Shown here one piece after another: positions 11,201-22,896 of a stretch of 64,000 nucleotides of DNA. The notes under the pieces were generated by a model. The model was not told the DNA's origin. It searched no databases and saw only the letters and a list, made by a program, of their open reading frames with translations. The DNA lies in contig ML769473.1 in assembly GCA_009733575.1 (NCBI GenBank), forward strand, positions 62,001-126,000, in the 5' to 3' direction. How positions within the stretch are numbered: the first letter of the stretch is position 1; each line of letters starts with the position of its first letter. Both the position numbers and the translations under genes were made by a program. The stretch comes from Gymnopus androsaceus JB14. Its lineage: Eukaryota > Basidiomycota > Agaricomycetes > Agaricales > Omphalotaceae.

Positions 11201-14200
11201 GGATCTTGCGACTACCATGGCACGATGAAGTATCTGCCAACAGCCTCATCGATCCTACCGACCACCAAAATGTCCCTAAAGCAATTAAACTCCTTCGAAC
11301 AATTGCGATTATTCCCACAAAAAATCCCCATCACTCTGAAATGGATCCCGATGCAGCAGGCGAGCTCCGTGCACTGAGAATTATTGGAAAACTTTGGTCT
11401 TATTTCTATCAACCATTCATTGATCCGTTGCTCAACTTGACGGAGCAACTAACTCAGCTTTCCGCTTATTCTCATCTTGCCCTTGTCTTGTATAGGCAAC
11501 ATGGACCCTCGCTCATGAGCCCACAGCTCTATTACAATAGTCAGAGCTTGGTCAAGGCTGCGTACTTTTACACAAGTCATCAAAAGGCCCTCGATCCCTC
11601 CAAGCGAGTCTTCCTTTACCAGCTTGGCAGTGACCGTCAGGAGCAGGAATTCTGTGACGTCCGGACTGCTACTCATGATACAAATCCGGATGCTCTTGGC
11701 TTATCTGATAGCTTGTCTGCGAGCGCAGATACCTCTCAGTTCAAATTGACATACCCAGAGCTCTATCATCAGCATCGACGTACAGCATGGACCAACTCGC
11801 CGAATACTGACCATGTCAATCCAAAGTTCTACAAATGTGATCTTACTGCGCGGAACACCAATCTGTCTTATGCCTGGAGCCAAGGCGCTCGAGTCGTAAC
11901 CGAGTTCTGCAAGACTGAGGGAATTGACGTGGTCTTTTCAGAAGTCTTCAAAAATGGTGTCGATATGCTAAGACCATTTGGAGGCAACAAGTATCCGGGT
12001 GTTGCTACTGGTGGTGATCCCATTGACACGGAACTACTCAACGACCGCTCCATCATTCAGGATAGCTCTCCCATTCTGCCATTCACCGCCCAAGATCTTT
12101 TTGATACGCTCACACCCCTTGATGAACACGACTCAGATGGTATCACTACCGTTACCCCTCCATCACCCATGCCTTTGACAGTACTATCAGACATTGTTCT
12201 CGCTGCTCCATACATGCATGAACCGCAACTAGAAGCTGATGAGGCTCTTGACGAGCCTATTCCATCCACAGAGTCATCGCATGAGCCAGATATGGACGAT
12301 CTGGAGGAGCTCGCCTCTCTTGATGTCACGGACATCATAGCTGAACTTCGAAGTGATCCGGATGAAGAGTCGGTTTGGAAAACCTCGGACGCTGTGAAGA
12401 ACGAAGAAGATTGGTTTGTCGATGTAACTTCAACGGGGGCGAGAAGGTATCTGCATAAAGCATCTGCTGTACGTTTGCTCTTTTCCGCTGATGGGTGCAA
12501 ACTTTCCTGTGATCGTATCTTTCGCGTTCGTGGCTATGAGCGTGGAGGACCTCGCCGCAATCTCAAGGAGGATGGGGAGCTGATTGATGGGGAAGTCTTT
12601 ACCGTTGGACAGTTGGCATTTGTGCCAATACAGACGGAAGGACTAATATCTGTTGCACTTATGAGGGTTCATGGTATAGATTCAAGCACGAGAAAACGTC
12701 TTGAATATGTTGATTCCTCACTCTTTGGCAAACCTACATCAACGCTTATGGTCCAAGGATATATATATGACCTCGTCCCTACCATTCCGAATCCTATTCC
12801 CTCCGATGCCGCAATTGTCCCTGTTGACAGAATCTGGGCTTCCCCTTCTAACTTCATCACATTCACTGCCGTGCGCAACTCAAGCCGTTCCTCTACTGCA
12901 CCAAAATCTGGTTCACCCAGCGATGGCCTTAAAACAGCTTTCGTAATGCGTATACCAGGCGCATTGGTCATTCCCATTCTTTCGCCAAGCAAGATTGGCA
13001 TCGAGTCTCTTCCTAGTAATCATCGCGAAGGTCTCGAAAGTCTTGAAATCAACACAGCATACTCTTTCAAAGAGTCAGACATTCTCGCTGCAGTCGCTCA
13101 CTTTGCAGAGCATCAAGGCCTTTCAGCGTTCAAGAAACTCAAGAATGTTGCTCGTTCTTTGGTATTTCCATACAAAGACAAAGGTAAGTTATGATACTGT
13201 ATTGTTTATTCAGATCTCTGATACCATTCAATAGATACGATTCCTTTTCTTGTATTGGACACAAGAATCATGCAGCAAGTTCCTGAGCAGACAGGTGCGG
13301 GAAGCTCAGGAGCGCAGGTCCAGGAGGCAAGCCGGTGTCGTGTCTGCCGATTGTTGCTCAGTGCAACCGAAGGTCACGCCAGAGGTCATACTAGTCAACA
13401 TATTTGCCTCAAGCTACTCACCACTGTGGAAGAACAGGGCTTGATTGAGACCGTAAGTGATATTATTTGTTCAACTCGCTGTATTAATGAGCTCTTGATA
13501 GATTGACAATGAGAATCCGTGTGGATTTTGTGGCTTGACATGTCCAGTACGCCTCGAAAAGACTGCAACATCATTCAAGGTCGAGAGTCAATGTTTGTGG
13601 TTCCATCCATTGACCTACGGCTCCGCGGCAAAATCATCACATTCCACCAACGTCCCTATCGTCTGTACACTTTGCCATCCAGACACCCTCCGGAAGCAGA
13701 GCGTGTATGATGCTATTTGGAAGTATAACTTTCCGAAGCACATCCAAACTCATCATCCATCCTACTGGGACGCCACTCTTCAGAAGGTTATCAATGACGT
13801 GGAGCACAAGGCTCTATGGGATAAGATTGCTGTTGAAGAGAGTGAAAAGGTAGCAATTATTGAGTGGGCAAAGAAGCGCGCCGCGAAACGTTCTGCAGAC
13901 GCTAGCGGAACTACTAACACTAACACTAACAAACGGGTTCGCATGGCACCAGCCACTCTAACTAGTAGTGAACCCGAACCGGATGTAGTACCAGAATCAG
14001 CTTAAATGGCGTCGTTATTCCACCTTTGCTATAATTTTTATCTGTACTTAGAAGTTCAGTTTTCCTTCTTGCTCTCACCTTGCTCTCGAAGCTCTCGAAG
14101 CTTTAATTTTATAGCTTCTTATTATTTCACTATGTCTGTACTGTAGTGGTAGTGCTTCTATACCTTAATGATAGTCCAGAATCTCATGCGACACAAGAAC

Positions 14201-14352
14201 GTACGCGATACACCAACAATACACACCGCGCAGCTAGCGGAATAACTTTAGTAGCTGATGGGAAAATCGATTTCCTGATTGAGCGATCATCATCATGCTC
14301 CATCAAAACCATTGGACACGATATTAGTAAATCGTTGATCGGATGCCCCTTG
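8273..14352 (+). mobile_element. 6,080-bp DNA transposon, superfamily not assigned
   Basis: The left end CAAGGGGCATCCGATCA (8,273-8,289) is the exact reverse complement of the right end (14,336-14,352). Similarity continues imperfectly inward to about 50 bp. Perfect 8-bp target duplications flank both ends. The element carries one large plus-strand multi-exon gene (8,720-14,005), leaving about 450 bp and 350 bp of terminal non-coding DNA. The length, termini and transposase-like protein describe an autonomous-type cut-and-paste element. CA...TG ends with 8-bp duplications fit hAT or P-like elements, but I see no hAT C-terminal dimerization motif and no THAP domain. Exact termini and duplication imply fairly recent insertion. 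Confidence 0.9.
8720..14005 (+). CDS. Large zinc-finger DDE-type transposase of the 6.08-kb element
   Basis: Exons: 8,720 to about 10,056; 10,111 to about 11,068; 11,123-13,185 (approx.); about 13,237-13,451; 13,501-14,005; introns are 50-55 nt GT-AG. N terminus: Ser/Gln-rich, then FCEICEQ...HRGSKEC, a C2HC-type finger, then three SRERSYSIASDD-like repeats. Core: LLMFDGFHI (first Asp), FSSSDGDPVYRG (second Asp), a PDTKHIVKR motif, and LGSDRQEQEFCDVRTATHD, which resembles the DxxE/xFGxxR region of P- and hAT-type transposases and supplies the candidate Glu. C terminus: CRVCRLL, CGFCGLTC, VCTLCHP and FPKHIQTHH, a cluster of Cys/His fingers. An in-frame TAA at 9,287-9,289 interrupts the first finger. 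Role inferred: transposase. Family membership is not known to me. Confidence 0.75.
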
Positions 14353-14360
14353 GAAGGTCC
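14353..14360. repeat. Target-site duplication, right copy (GAAGGTCC)
   Basis: Exact copy of 8,265-8,272, directly after the right terminus of the transposon. Confidence 0.9.
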
Positions 14361-14663
14361 TCTGATCTCCCTCAATGCAGCGGATTATAATCATGACAAA
14401 GGTTTGAAGTCGGTTTCGGATGTCATGTTCTGGTTGGGTAACTCCGACTCAGGTTTGAAGATCCTTGCATTCGCAGTAGGTCATCTAGTCATTCGTATCC
14501 GGAGGGAAGCTGAAAAGCTCGTAGTCTCGGTACTATAAAATTCGTACAGTCGCATCTTTTCTTGTCAAAAAGCGCTTGTTAGAACAGTGGCCAGAACGGA
14601 TTCAAATCGAAGTCCTTAATTTCCGAATCCCGTATACATATAAATACTTGTGCGCCTCAATAC

Positions 14664-15112
14664 CTAGAACCAAGGTCCTTCCTCAAAAGCACCCTGCGCA
14701 AACCTGAAAATATTAATCGTCCCCGCATCCACAGTCGCGATAATCGCAGTTTCCTTTCCTGACGAAGAACTGCGAACGAGTTTGGTTTGCGCTCGCGTTC
14801 GTCTTTTGGGGTGGTGGCGAGGGTTTCGAAAAAAAGCTGCCAAAAAGGCCAGGGAATGAATCTGGAATGATTCGTGGAAGAGGATGAATCGGATGTGGGT
14901 GTGGACGTGGACGTGGACGTGGATGCAGTCAGCTCCTGCGTAGTAGTAGTTGTTGTTGTTGTTCCACTAGCAGTACTGGTAGTGGACTTTTTGTAAGAGA
15001 CTCCTTGAATCTGAGGTGGGTTCCGTGCACGCGGCTGAGGTGGAGGTAGCTCAGGTGCACTGTCATATATCGTCGTGAGCTCGCGTAAGGTAGGGTAGGC
15101 ATTGGCGTCGTT
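14664..15112 (-). pseudogene. Decayed fragment of the SEN54 C-terminal exon
   Basis: This stretch aligns along its length with the last SEN54 exon at 17,610-18,047, from the stop codon (CTA on the plus strand) and its flank through the Pro-rich segment, at roughly 80-85 percent identity by eye. Single-base differences shift the frame (for example, one base missing in the cagtttcctttcctgacg stretch relative to SEN54). Upstream exons are absent. It differs from the near-identical second SEN54 copy beyond the gap: this one is clearly old and diverged, so it records a real duplication. No function expected. Confidence 0.75.
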
Positions 15113-15830
15113 CGGGCATTAGAACAAACTGCTGAACCGTAGGGAGTCTTTGCGAATCATTAGCTAATTGAGTTATCTGTCGTATAGGATGGCATGCGCC
15201 GTCACTTATGGTTTTTTACTGTAAAGAGTTGTCAATGAACAAGATTACCACCGGCGCAATCGAAGTCGTCGGAGACCACAAGTTAGTCCCCCTCGGGCCT
15301 CTACGAAGGAGAGCATGGAAAGCTTGATTCATTATTTCAAGGCGTGTTTATCGTCTCCCGGTCTTATTAAACTTGCTTTGAATAGATCTTCAGTGAAGGA
15401 TATTCAGTTCCTCTTGGCGAGACTTACAGCCCCGTCGATCTTGTGTTTAGGTACGTTCACTGGCTTGTTATATTATTCAAGCTAACTTGGGTTTTACAGC
15501 GAAGTTGACCGGTAAAGATGTCTGTTTGCAGTAGTAGCAATAATTTCTAGTCTTTACAACCTGTCGCGTTGCGATCTGGACCAAATTTTTCTTTTTTCAC
15601 CTTTTCGCCATTTCTCATATCCTCTGCTGTACTTTCCTAAATTCCTTTTTTTGTTCTGCTTTCAGACTCTATATATGGTACTAGGTGCTAATACGAAGCG
15701 CGAAGCGATAGGTAAGTGATACGTGATCGGTACATCTCTCTTCTTCATTTCATATTCCGATTCGTGCTCCTCCCTTGCTTCCAGACCATGAACCCATACC
15801 CACAAAAAAAACCCCTCGCCTCTCACCCAC
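15113..15830. other. Intergenic, nothing recognised
   Basis: Between the SEN54 fragment and a minus-strand hypothetical gene I see only short unrelated reading frames and AT-rich runs. A brief stretch around 15,230-15,420 could be old coding sequence, but I cannot assign it. Confidence 0.5.
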
Positions 15831-15833
15831 GAA

Positions 15834-16624
15834 CTACTCACAGCAGAGTGTACAGTACGTAGTGGAAAGACAATGAGCAATTACATCAGCCAGGAGCCCC
15901 ACGCTGAACAATTTTTCGGGGTTTAGTTCTGTCAAAACATTTATATTAGAGAATTTATATAAGTACGAGAATATGAAATAGACATACTTTGTTTTGGTTG
16001 CAAGCATACTTTGGGAGCTGTATGAAGCTGTGATACCAGTCCAAGACAAGGTTTTTCTGCGAACTGTAGGCAAAGGTGGGGTTGCAGAAGCCAAAGAGCG
16101 AAAAGAACTCTGTCTGGGTGTGCTCGGCACAAAGATACTACCAAAATTTGCCTCGGTAGTCTGATAACAAGACTTATGGTCTAGATCAAAATTGGGGGCA
16201 GAGGGAACAGAGACGAGGAGCGGAAGTGATGTGCGAGTGATGGTGAACATATTCTTTTCAGCGGCGCTACACATCTGTTTATATTTCTTCCCATACAGCA
16301 GAGTGCGCTCAGGATAGAGAGTTGGTCGGATTTTGTAGAATGAGAATGGTAACGATGATACCGCAGTTTGATCGAAGAATCTCGAGAGGATGTCTCGGAC
16401 ATTTGTGTCAGGTATGATAGCGGTTATCGCTATTTTTTCATTAGTGTCGAGCTTCACTTCTAGACGCCAACGTGCAGGGTCTGCAGGATATTAGGTTGGT
16501 AAATGATTATACTAATGGGTATGATGCATTTACCTCTAGTCTTATCCTCATTCACACCAACCAAACCCCCGTACGCGTAAAACTCGAAAAACTCTCCTCC
16601 TTCCTCCTTTTTCAGGTTCGACAT
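15834..16624 (-). CDS. Hypothetical protein, two exons
   Basis: The ATG at 16,622-16,624 starts MSNLKKEEGGEFFEFYAYGG. Exon 1 ends at 16,534 and splices (gtaaat...ctgcag) to an exon from 16,480 reading TRDPARWRLEVKLDTNEKI, then an open frame of about 200 residues to 15,834. The protein is mixed in composition, with no signal peptide, clear membrane segment or motif that I recognise. The last part (rich in F/Y/L after about 15,990) may be intron or read-through. The in-frame join supports a real gene, but the function is unknown. Confidence 0.45.
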
Positions 16625-16745
16625 GGCTGATGAACTGAAACGCCTTTGTCTGTGTGGTTTTGACTTTTCGAGGGACGACACCTGGAATCACTGGCCACTA
16701 CATATGCACCGTTAGTTCAGGAGTTTTTAAACAACGTAAAGCATA

Positions 16746-17351
16746 CTACTCACTTGATATCGGAAGATGAGGTGGCAAAGCTCGTGAAAAATGCAGTTCA
16801 CAGTTTGCAAGCAAGTATGCTCTGCTTCGGCCGTGGTTCGCGATGCCTCGAACATCTGTATTAAGGTGGGCGAGAAGAAGATCGTCGGATTGGACCTCTG
16901 GTCCGAGTCCTTGCTGATCCATGCGAGAAAGTGCTGGGTGAAAGGCGACTTGACTATGATAATACGAGAGCTTCTTTTTCATATCTTCAAAAGCTTTTCG
17001 TAGAGACATGATAATCTCGTCGAACTCGTCGCCCTCGGGATCCCGCGTTTCGAGATAGGTGCTAGTATAGTGGTACGCAGTGGATGCGGGGAAATACTCG
17101 ACAAGAAGGGCCCGGTCTCGAGACAGAAGGTCGAATGCCTTGTTTATCACGAAATCGAGGATGGTAGGAATACGCCTTTGAAGGGGTACCAGCACCTTGA
17201 GAGTTTTTTCATCTGAAAGATCCAACTTTTCGACCTGACTCTGGGTCCAGTTTAACGATGTTAGATCATAATATAGAGTGTCCTCGAAAGGAATTCCTTT
17301 CAGTGGCGAGCCATTGTCGTATTCTCGTTCGTAATACATTGCTGGCGTCAT
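16746..17351 (-). CDS. Hypothetical protein, about 200 residues
   Basis: The open frame starts at the ATG at 17,349-17,351 (MTPAMYYEREYDNGSPLKGI). It is soluble, rich in acidic and aromatic residues, with likely helices (EIIMSLRKAFEDMKKKLSYY). A possible donor near the end (GTGAGTAG after codon ISS) could extend it into the segment before 16,624, so the C terminus is uncertain. I recognise no family. It lies head-to-tail with the other minus-strand hypothetical gene and downstream of SEN54. Confidence 0.5.
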   Translation of the reverse strand: MTPAMYYEREYDNGSPLKGIPFEDTLYYDLTSLNWTQSQVEKLDLSDEKTLKVLVPLQRRIPTILDFVINKAFDLLSRDRALLVEYFPASTAYHYTSTYLETRDPEGDEFDEIIMSLRKAFEDMKKKLSYYHSQVAFHPALSRMDQQGLGPEVQSDDLLLAHLNTDVRGIANHGRSRAYLLANCELHFSRALPPHLPISSE

Positions 17352-17609
17352 TGAAGATGAAAGTAGAAAGCAAAAAAATAATTTTATGTAAGACAGGGGT
17401 TCTTCAACTTCTTATGAGCATGTACTTACTTATACAAGTTATAGTAGTTATACATAAAGACTTTCAACGATTGAAGGTCTTCTAAAGTCGGTTCTTGGAT
17501 TCGCAAGTCATCTAGCCATTCGGCTTCCAAGGGAAGCTGAAAGATCGTTGCAGACTCGTAGGTATACCTCGTATATAAATACTTGTTGTATCCGTAATCC
17601 AGTCATCAC

Positions 17610-19330
17610 CTAGAACCAAGGTCCTTCCTCGAAAGCACCTTGCGCAAACCTGAAGATATTGATCGTCCCCGCATCCACAGTCGCAATAATCGCAGTTTTC
17701 TTTCCCTGACGAAGAACTGCGAACGGGTTCGGTTTGCGCTCGCGTTCGGTCTTTTGGGGTGGTGAAGCGGGTTTTGAAGAAAGCCAGGGAATGAATCTAG
17801 AGAGAAAATTCGTGGAAGAGGATGATTCGGATGCGGGTGTGGACGTGGACGTGGATGCAGTCGGCTCCTGTGTAGCTACCGCCGGCTGGGGTGCAGGCGA
17901 AGTACCAGCAGTAGTACCGGCAGCGGACTTTTTGTAAGAGATTCCCTGAATCTGAGGTGGGTTTCGTACACGCGGCTGAGGTGGAGGTAGCTCAGGTGCA
18001 GTGTCATATATGGCCGTGAGCTCGCGTAAGGAGGGCATTGGTGTCGTTCGGGCACTAGAACAGAGATTTCATCAATGAAGCGAAATATAACGCAAAACGG
18101 CCAGTACTGACTTTACTACGACCATCTGATAATCTGGCGGAGGAGGAGCAGACTTTCTGAACGGAGTAGGAGGTTTATACAGGTTGAAGAATGGTTCGTA
18201 AGGCGAAGAAGGTAGCTTCAGATCTGGAGGGGTGTAGATTGGGACCTTGTGTCCGGATGGAATAAATCGTAGTGACCGGAACATAAAGCCTAACGAAGGG
18301 TGAGCACAGATACCACGTCAAATGTCGCTCATCACTCACTGTGATTCTTTTCCTTCCAAAGCCATCCACTTATACGTAGCGGTTTCCACCAATCGAACGG
18401 TTTCGAGAACAATTTTGAGATCCACGAGGAAAACAAAGAACGTATTCGTTGCATAATTGGGGTAGAGGATGATGATGATGAGCTTTTTGGAGGTGGATAT
18501 GGCGCTGCAGTAGGATAGAACGGAGTGGGAGGTTTTGTACGGGTAACGGTGTACCCTAAACGTTTTAGATACGCGTATACCTGTCGTTTCGTTCTCTATT
18601 AGCGAAAATTATCGTACTATTGTCAGAGAACAAACCTGATACCGATCTATGGTTAAATCCTCCGTCCCTATCATCTCCGTATACGCCTGCTGAACGGTCA
18701 TTGGACTACCAGTTACGCTTTCAAATATACCATCCATTGGATAATCTATCGTAGATTCTTTCCAGCACATTAATGAACCTCGTTCAATAAGGTAAATAGC
18801 CTCTTCCGGCAGCAATTCCAGTCTTTTCTGTATCTTTAACGTGCCATTTGGCATGGCGGTCTCTCGAGGAGCGGAATGCCCGATAGTATTCATCGCTGTT
18901 CCGCGAGAAATTGTCACTGAGACTCGAGCGAGCGATGGATGCCAGGTTCCGTAGCTAATACCCTTACTAGTAAATGAGATTAACATTCGTTTCAGCAAAT
19001 GAAAAAAGAACTAGATACTTTGATATCGTTCTGGTAGCTTGAAGGGCATCAAACATTGCATTCCTCGACCGCTGAAGAATATGCTGCTGGAGACCGGATC
19101 CTCCTTGCTTTGGTTCAAACTCTTTTTCTCCGCGCTTTGGTATGATGGGTCTTGCTGCGTTGGGTCTTGAGATCCATTAGCCACGAACGAACGAAGGAAA
19201 ACTATGCCCACATCAGCTTTGTCCAATCTGGGCCTTCATCTTCGTCGCCTGAAGACTGGTCTTCCTCGTCAACTTCATCTGCAATGCCAACTTTTGGTTC
19301 AGCATTGGGTTGCTCTAGATTGTCGTCCAT
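17610..19330 (-). CDS. SEN54: tRNA-splicing endonuclease subunit Sen54
   Basis: The ATG at 19,328-19,330 begins MDDNLEQPNAEPKVGIADEV. After one short intron comes PKRGEKEFEP, the Sen54 signature, then QRSRNAMFDALQATRTISKY. Later exons give SYGTWHPSLARV, KRLELLPEEAIYLIERGSL, MTVQQAYTEMIG, LTIDRYQ/VYAYLKRLGYTVTR and the C-terminal exon ending in TINIFRFAQGAFEEGPWF at 17,610. At least five short introns are needed; all have plausible GT-AG sites. Sen54 is a structural subunit of the Sen2/Sen34/Sen15/Sen54 complex, which removes introns from pre-tRNA. Three intron-containing tRNA genes in this window are potential substrates. A second copy starts beyond the gap. Confidence 0.88.
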
Positions 19331-19643
19331 ATCAATAATCAAAGTGAGAGTAAGATCAAAGCGAAACAAGCGCGCGTCAAGTCATTTCAAAAAATCTTGA
19401 TTAGATTATGTACTGAACACTATCTACTTGCGAGCTGCTTTTATTTCCAGATAAAGATTCTCGCAATTATCCACCAACCTCTTCGCCTCTCACTATTCTC
19501 CTCTCCATTCTCAATCTCTACAACGCCTACTCGCGGGTTCCCCATCCAATCCGTCTGTGCAGCAAACTTCAGCGCAGGACGAACACCTGCCGATTTGGTG
19601 GTTGAGGCGGAGGAGAATACGGAGAGGACAGACAAGGAGAAGT

Positions 19644-19668
19644 NNNNNNNNNNNNNNNNNNNNNNNNN
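19644..19668. other. Assembly gap (25 N)
   Basis: Twenty-five unknown bases. Sequence left of the gap (17,816-19,643) and right of it (19,670 to about 21,497) is nearly identical, in the same order and orientation. Confidence 0.99.
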
Positions 19669-21183
19669 AAAGAGGATGATTCGATGCGGTGTGGACGTGG
19701 ACGTGGATGCAGTCGGCTCCTGTGTAGCTACCGCCGGCTGGGGTGCAGGCGAAGTACCAGCAGTAGTACCGGCAGCGGACTTTTTGTAAGAGATTCCCTG
19801 AATCTGAGGTGGGTTTCGTACACGCGGCTGAGGTGGAGGTAGCTCAGGTGCAGTGTCATATATGGCCGTGAGCTCGCGTAAGGAGGGCATTGGTGTCGTT
19901 CGGGCACTAGAACAGAGATTTCATCAATGAAGCGAAATATAACGCAAAACGGCCAGTACTGACTTTACTACGACCATCTGATAATCTGGCGGAGGAGGAG
20001 CAGACTTTCTGAACGGAGTAGGAGGTTTATACAGGTTGAAGAATGGTTCGTAAGGCGAAGAAGGTAGCTTCAGATCTGGAGGGGTGTAGATTGGGACCTT
20101 GTGTCCGGATGGAATAAATCGTAGTGACCGGAACATAAAGCCTAACGAAGGGTGAGCACAGATACCACGTCAAATGTCGCTCATCACTCACTGTGATTCT
20201 TTTCCTTCCAAAGCCATCCACTTATACGTAGCGGTTTCCACCAATCGAACGGTTTCGAGAACAATTTTGAGATCCACGAGGAAAACAAAGAACGTATTCG
20301 TTGCATAATTGGGGTAGAGGATGATGATGATGAACTTTTTGGAGGTGGATATGGCGCTGCAGTAGGATAGAACGGAGTGGGAGGTTTTGTACGGGTAACG
20401 GTGTACCCTAAACGTTTTAGATACGCGTATACCTGTCGTTTCGTTCTCTATTAGCGAAAATTATCGTACTATTGTCAGAGAACAAACCTGATACCGATCT
20501 ATGGTTAAATCCTCCGTCCCTATCATCTCCGTATACGCCTGCTGAACGGTCATTGGACTACCAGTTACGCTTTCAAATATACCATCCATTGGATAATCTA
20601 TCGTAGATTCTTTCCAGCACATTAATGAACCTCGTTCAATAAGGTAAATAGCCTCTTCCGGCAGCAATTCCAGTCTTTTCTGTATCTTTAACGTGCCATT
20701 TGGCATGGCGGTCTCTCGAGGAGCGGAATGCCCGATAGTATTCATCGCTGTTCCGCGAGAAATTGTCACTGAGACTCGAGCGAGCGATGGATGCCAGGTT
20801 CCGTAGCTAATACCCTTACTAGTAAATGAGATTAACATTCGTTTCAGCAAATGAAAAAAGAACTAGATACTTTGATATCGTTCTGGTAGCTTGAAGGGCA
20901 TCAAACATTGCATTCCTCGACCGCTGAAGAATATGCTGCTGGAGACCGGATCCTCCTTGCTTTGGTTCAAACTCTTTTTCTCCGCGCTTTGGTATGATGG
21001 GTCTTGCTGCGTTGGGTCTTGAGATCCATTAGCCACGAACGAACGAAGGAAAACTATGCCCACATCAGCTTTGTCCAATCTGGGCCTTCATCTTCGTCGC
21101 CTGAAGACTGGTCTTCCTCGTCAACTTCATCTGCAATGCCAACTTTTGGTTCAGCATTGGGTTGCTCCTAGATTGTCGTCCAT
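19669..21183 (-). pseudogene. Second, truncated SEN54 copy next to the gap (probable assembly duplicate)
   Basis: This is almost base-for-base the same as 17,816-19,330. It lacks the last about 70 codons, which would fall in or beyond the gap. One extra C near 21,169 puts the start out of frame after MDDNL, and two G are missing just after the gap. Upstream sequence also matches, into the 3' end of ERG27. Near-identity right up to a gap is what two overlapping contig ends look like. If the duplication is real, this copy has lost its C terminus. Confidence 0.7.
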
Positions 21184-21294
21184 ATCAATAATCAAAGTGA
21201 GAGTAAGAGTCAAAGCGAAACAAGCGCGCGTCAAGTCATCTCAAAAAATCTTGATTAGATTATGTACTGAACACTATCTACTTGCGAGCTGCTT

Positions 21295-22719
21295 TTATTT
21301 CCAGATAAAGATTCTCGCAATTATCCACCAACCTCTTCGCCTCTCACTATTCTCCTCTCCATTCTCAATCTCTACAACGCCTACTCGCGGGTTCCCCATC
21401 CAATCCGTCTGTGCAGCAAACTTCAGCGCAGGACGAACACCTGACGATTTGGTGGTTGAGGCGGAGGAGAATACGGAGAGGACAGACAAGGAGATGATAG
21501 AAAGCCAAACGACTGATACTGCGCCTTTGTCGAGGTCTATGGGGTGATTAGGTGAGCCAAGCCATCGTGCCTACAAGACAGAAAACTATTATCAGCATGC
21601 AATAAGACTGAACGACAATAACCCCATACCAAGTAGAACGCGAAATGCTTGAGGTAGTGAAGAAAGGGATTGATGAGGTGAATGTCGATATTTGTGTGGG
21701 TAACGCCTGGGTGAGCAGTAAAGTGCCTCACGCGTTTGGAGGCATTGGGATCATCTAGACCGCGTCGGTCCAGCTCCAAGGAAATAAGTTCTGTCTGATA
21801 CTTGGATGCCCCATACGGATCGTGCGTCTTTCTGAGTTGCCAGTCATCATCCTCGTACGTCTTTGTTGATTGCAGAGATGAAGTCCATATAACACGAGAG
21901 TCGTAGGGATATTTGGAAAATGACAGTAAAGGGTATAATTCTCGGTACTGTATACGTATTAGTATGAGCCGAATAAAGTAGACAACACCATGAACGTACA
22001 AGGGTATAATGGCCAAAGACGTTACATTGCCATGTAAAACCATATCCGTCCTGACTGAGTTCACCCCAAGACTGTGAATAAAACTTTGGCGTGGTGAGAG
22101 AGGCCATTGGGCTGGTGAGAATTTGGCGTATGCAAGTTCCCCAGTGCATTCCATTAAAGGGTGCTATTCCTGCATTGCAAATGAGATGCGACACATAAGG
22201 ATAGCTAATGAATAATTAATACATCAGAAAAAGGTAAAAATCAATCCAATACGCACTTGCTCTGCAGCTCTTGCACAAACTTGGGAATCGTATCGAGTGC
22301 AGTAAGCTCTACCGAATGTATAACAAGCTTGACGTTTCTACGAAAAGACTCTGCATGTCCATCGTACTGAGGACTGTTCCTAAGTTTTCCAATATGTTTG
22401 TCGAGGATCTGAAGCAGCTTTTGACGCGCGACTTCTGCTCGCTGGACATTTCGACACGCCATGATCAAGGTGATGCCTTCACAGGGAAGCACGAATTGGT
22501 CTGCTTCACGGACATTATCATTATCTTGCTGCTTTGGAGACAACTCCGAAGGTCTGATGAGCGTGTCCGAGGGCGTTTTTTCCGATAATTGGCAGAGCAA
22601 TCGTTGGCAAATTCCGAATCCTACACCGCTGTTGAGCGAACTGTTATTGTGAGTATAGATTGTGTAGCGGTATGGACTTGCCTGTTAGCACCAGTAACTA
22701 CGATGATAGGCCATGACAT
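21295..22719 (-). CDS. ERG27: 3-keto-steroid reductase (ergosterol pathway), short-chain dehydrogenase
   Basis: The ATG at 22,717-22,719 gives MSWPIIVVTGANSGVGFGIC, with the SDR cofactor motif TGxxxGxG split by an intron that uses a GC donor (AG|GCAAGT, 22,629-22,681). Next come ITLIMACRNVQRAE, LICNAGIAPFNG (NAG motif), WQCNVFGHYTL, and YGASKYQTELISLEL, with the catalytic Tyr-x-x-x-Lys. The C terminus reads ARWLGSPNHPIDLDKGAV then AQTDWMGNPRVGVVE, ending at 21,295. These features fit Erg27, which reduces the 3-ketone during C4 demethylation of sterols at the ER. Five or so short introns are present. The 3' end also appears left of the gap (19,441-19,640), part of the suspected contig overlap. 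Confidence 0.85.
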
Positions 22720-22896
22720 GGCAGTAAGGCGAAAGAAACACGTATAGCCATGATCGTACGATGGTTGCTTAAAGTTTGACCGACGTTCTGTACTTTCTCA
22801 CACTCAGGGGAAGGTAAACAAGCGCCCATACTCGCGACGCGTTTTTTTTTTCAAGCAAACAAGTACGTAGATCATCCCGACAGATACACCAAGAAA

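Noticed and set aside
8720..14005. KDZ transposase as the identity of the 6-kb element's gene
   Set aside because: The 8-bp duplication fits, but the CxC cysteine-cluster signature and typical KDZ motifs are not seen.
16623..16712. Small plus-strand frame starting MADELKRLCLCGFDFS with a C2H2-like spacing
   Set aside because: Thirty codons opposite a better-supported minus-strand exon, with no supporting context.
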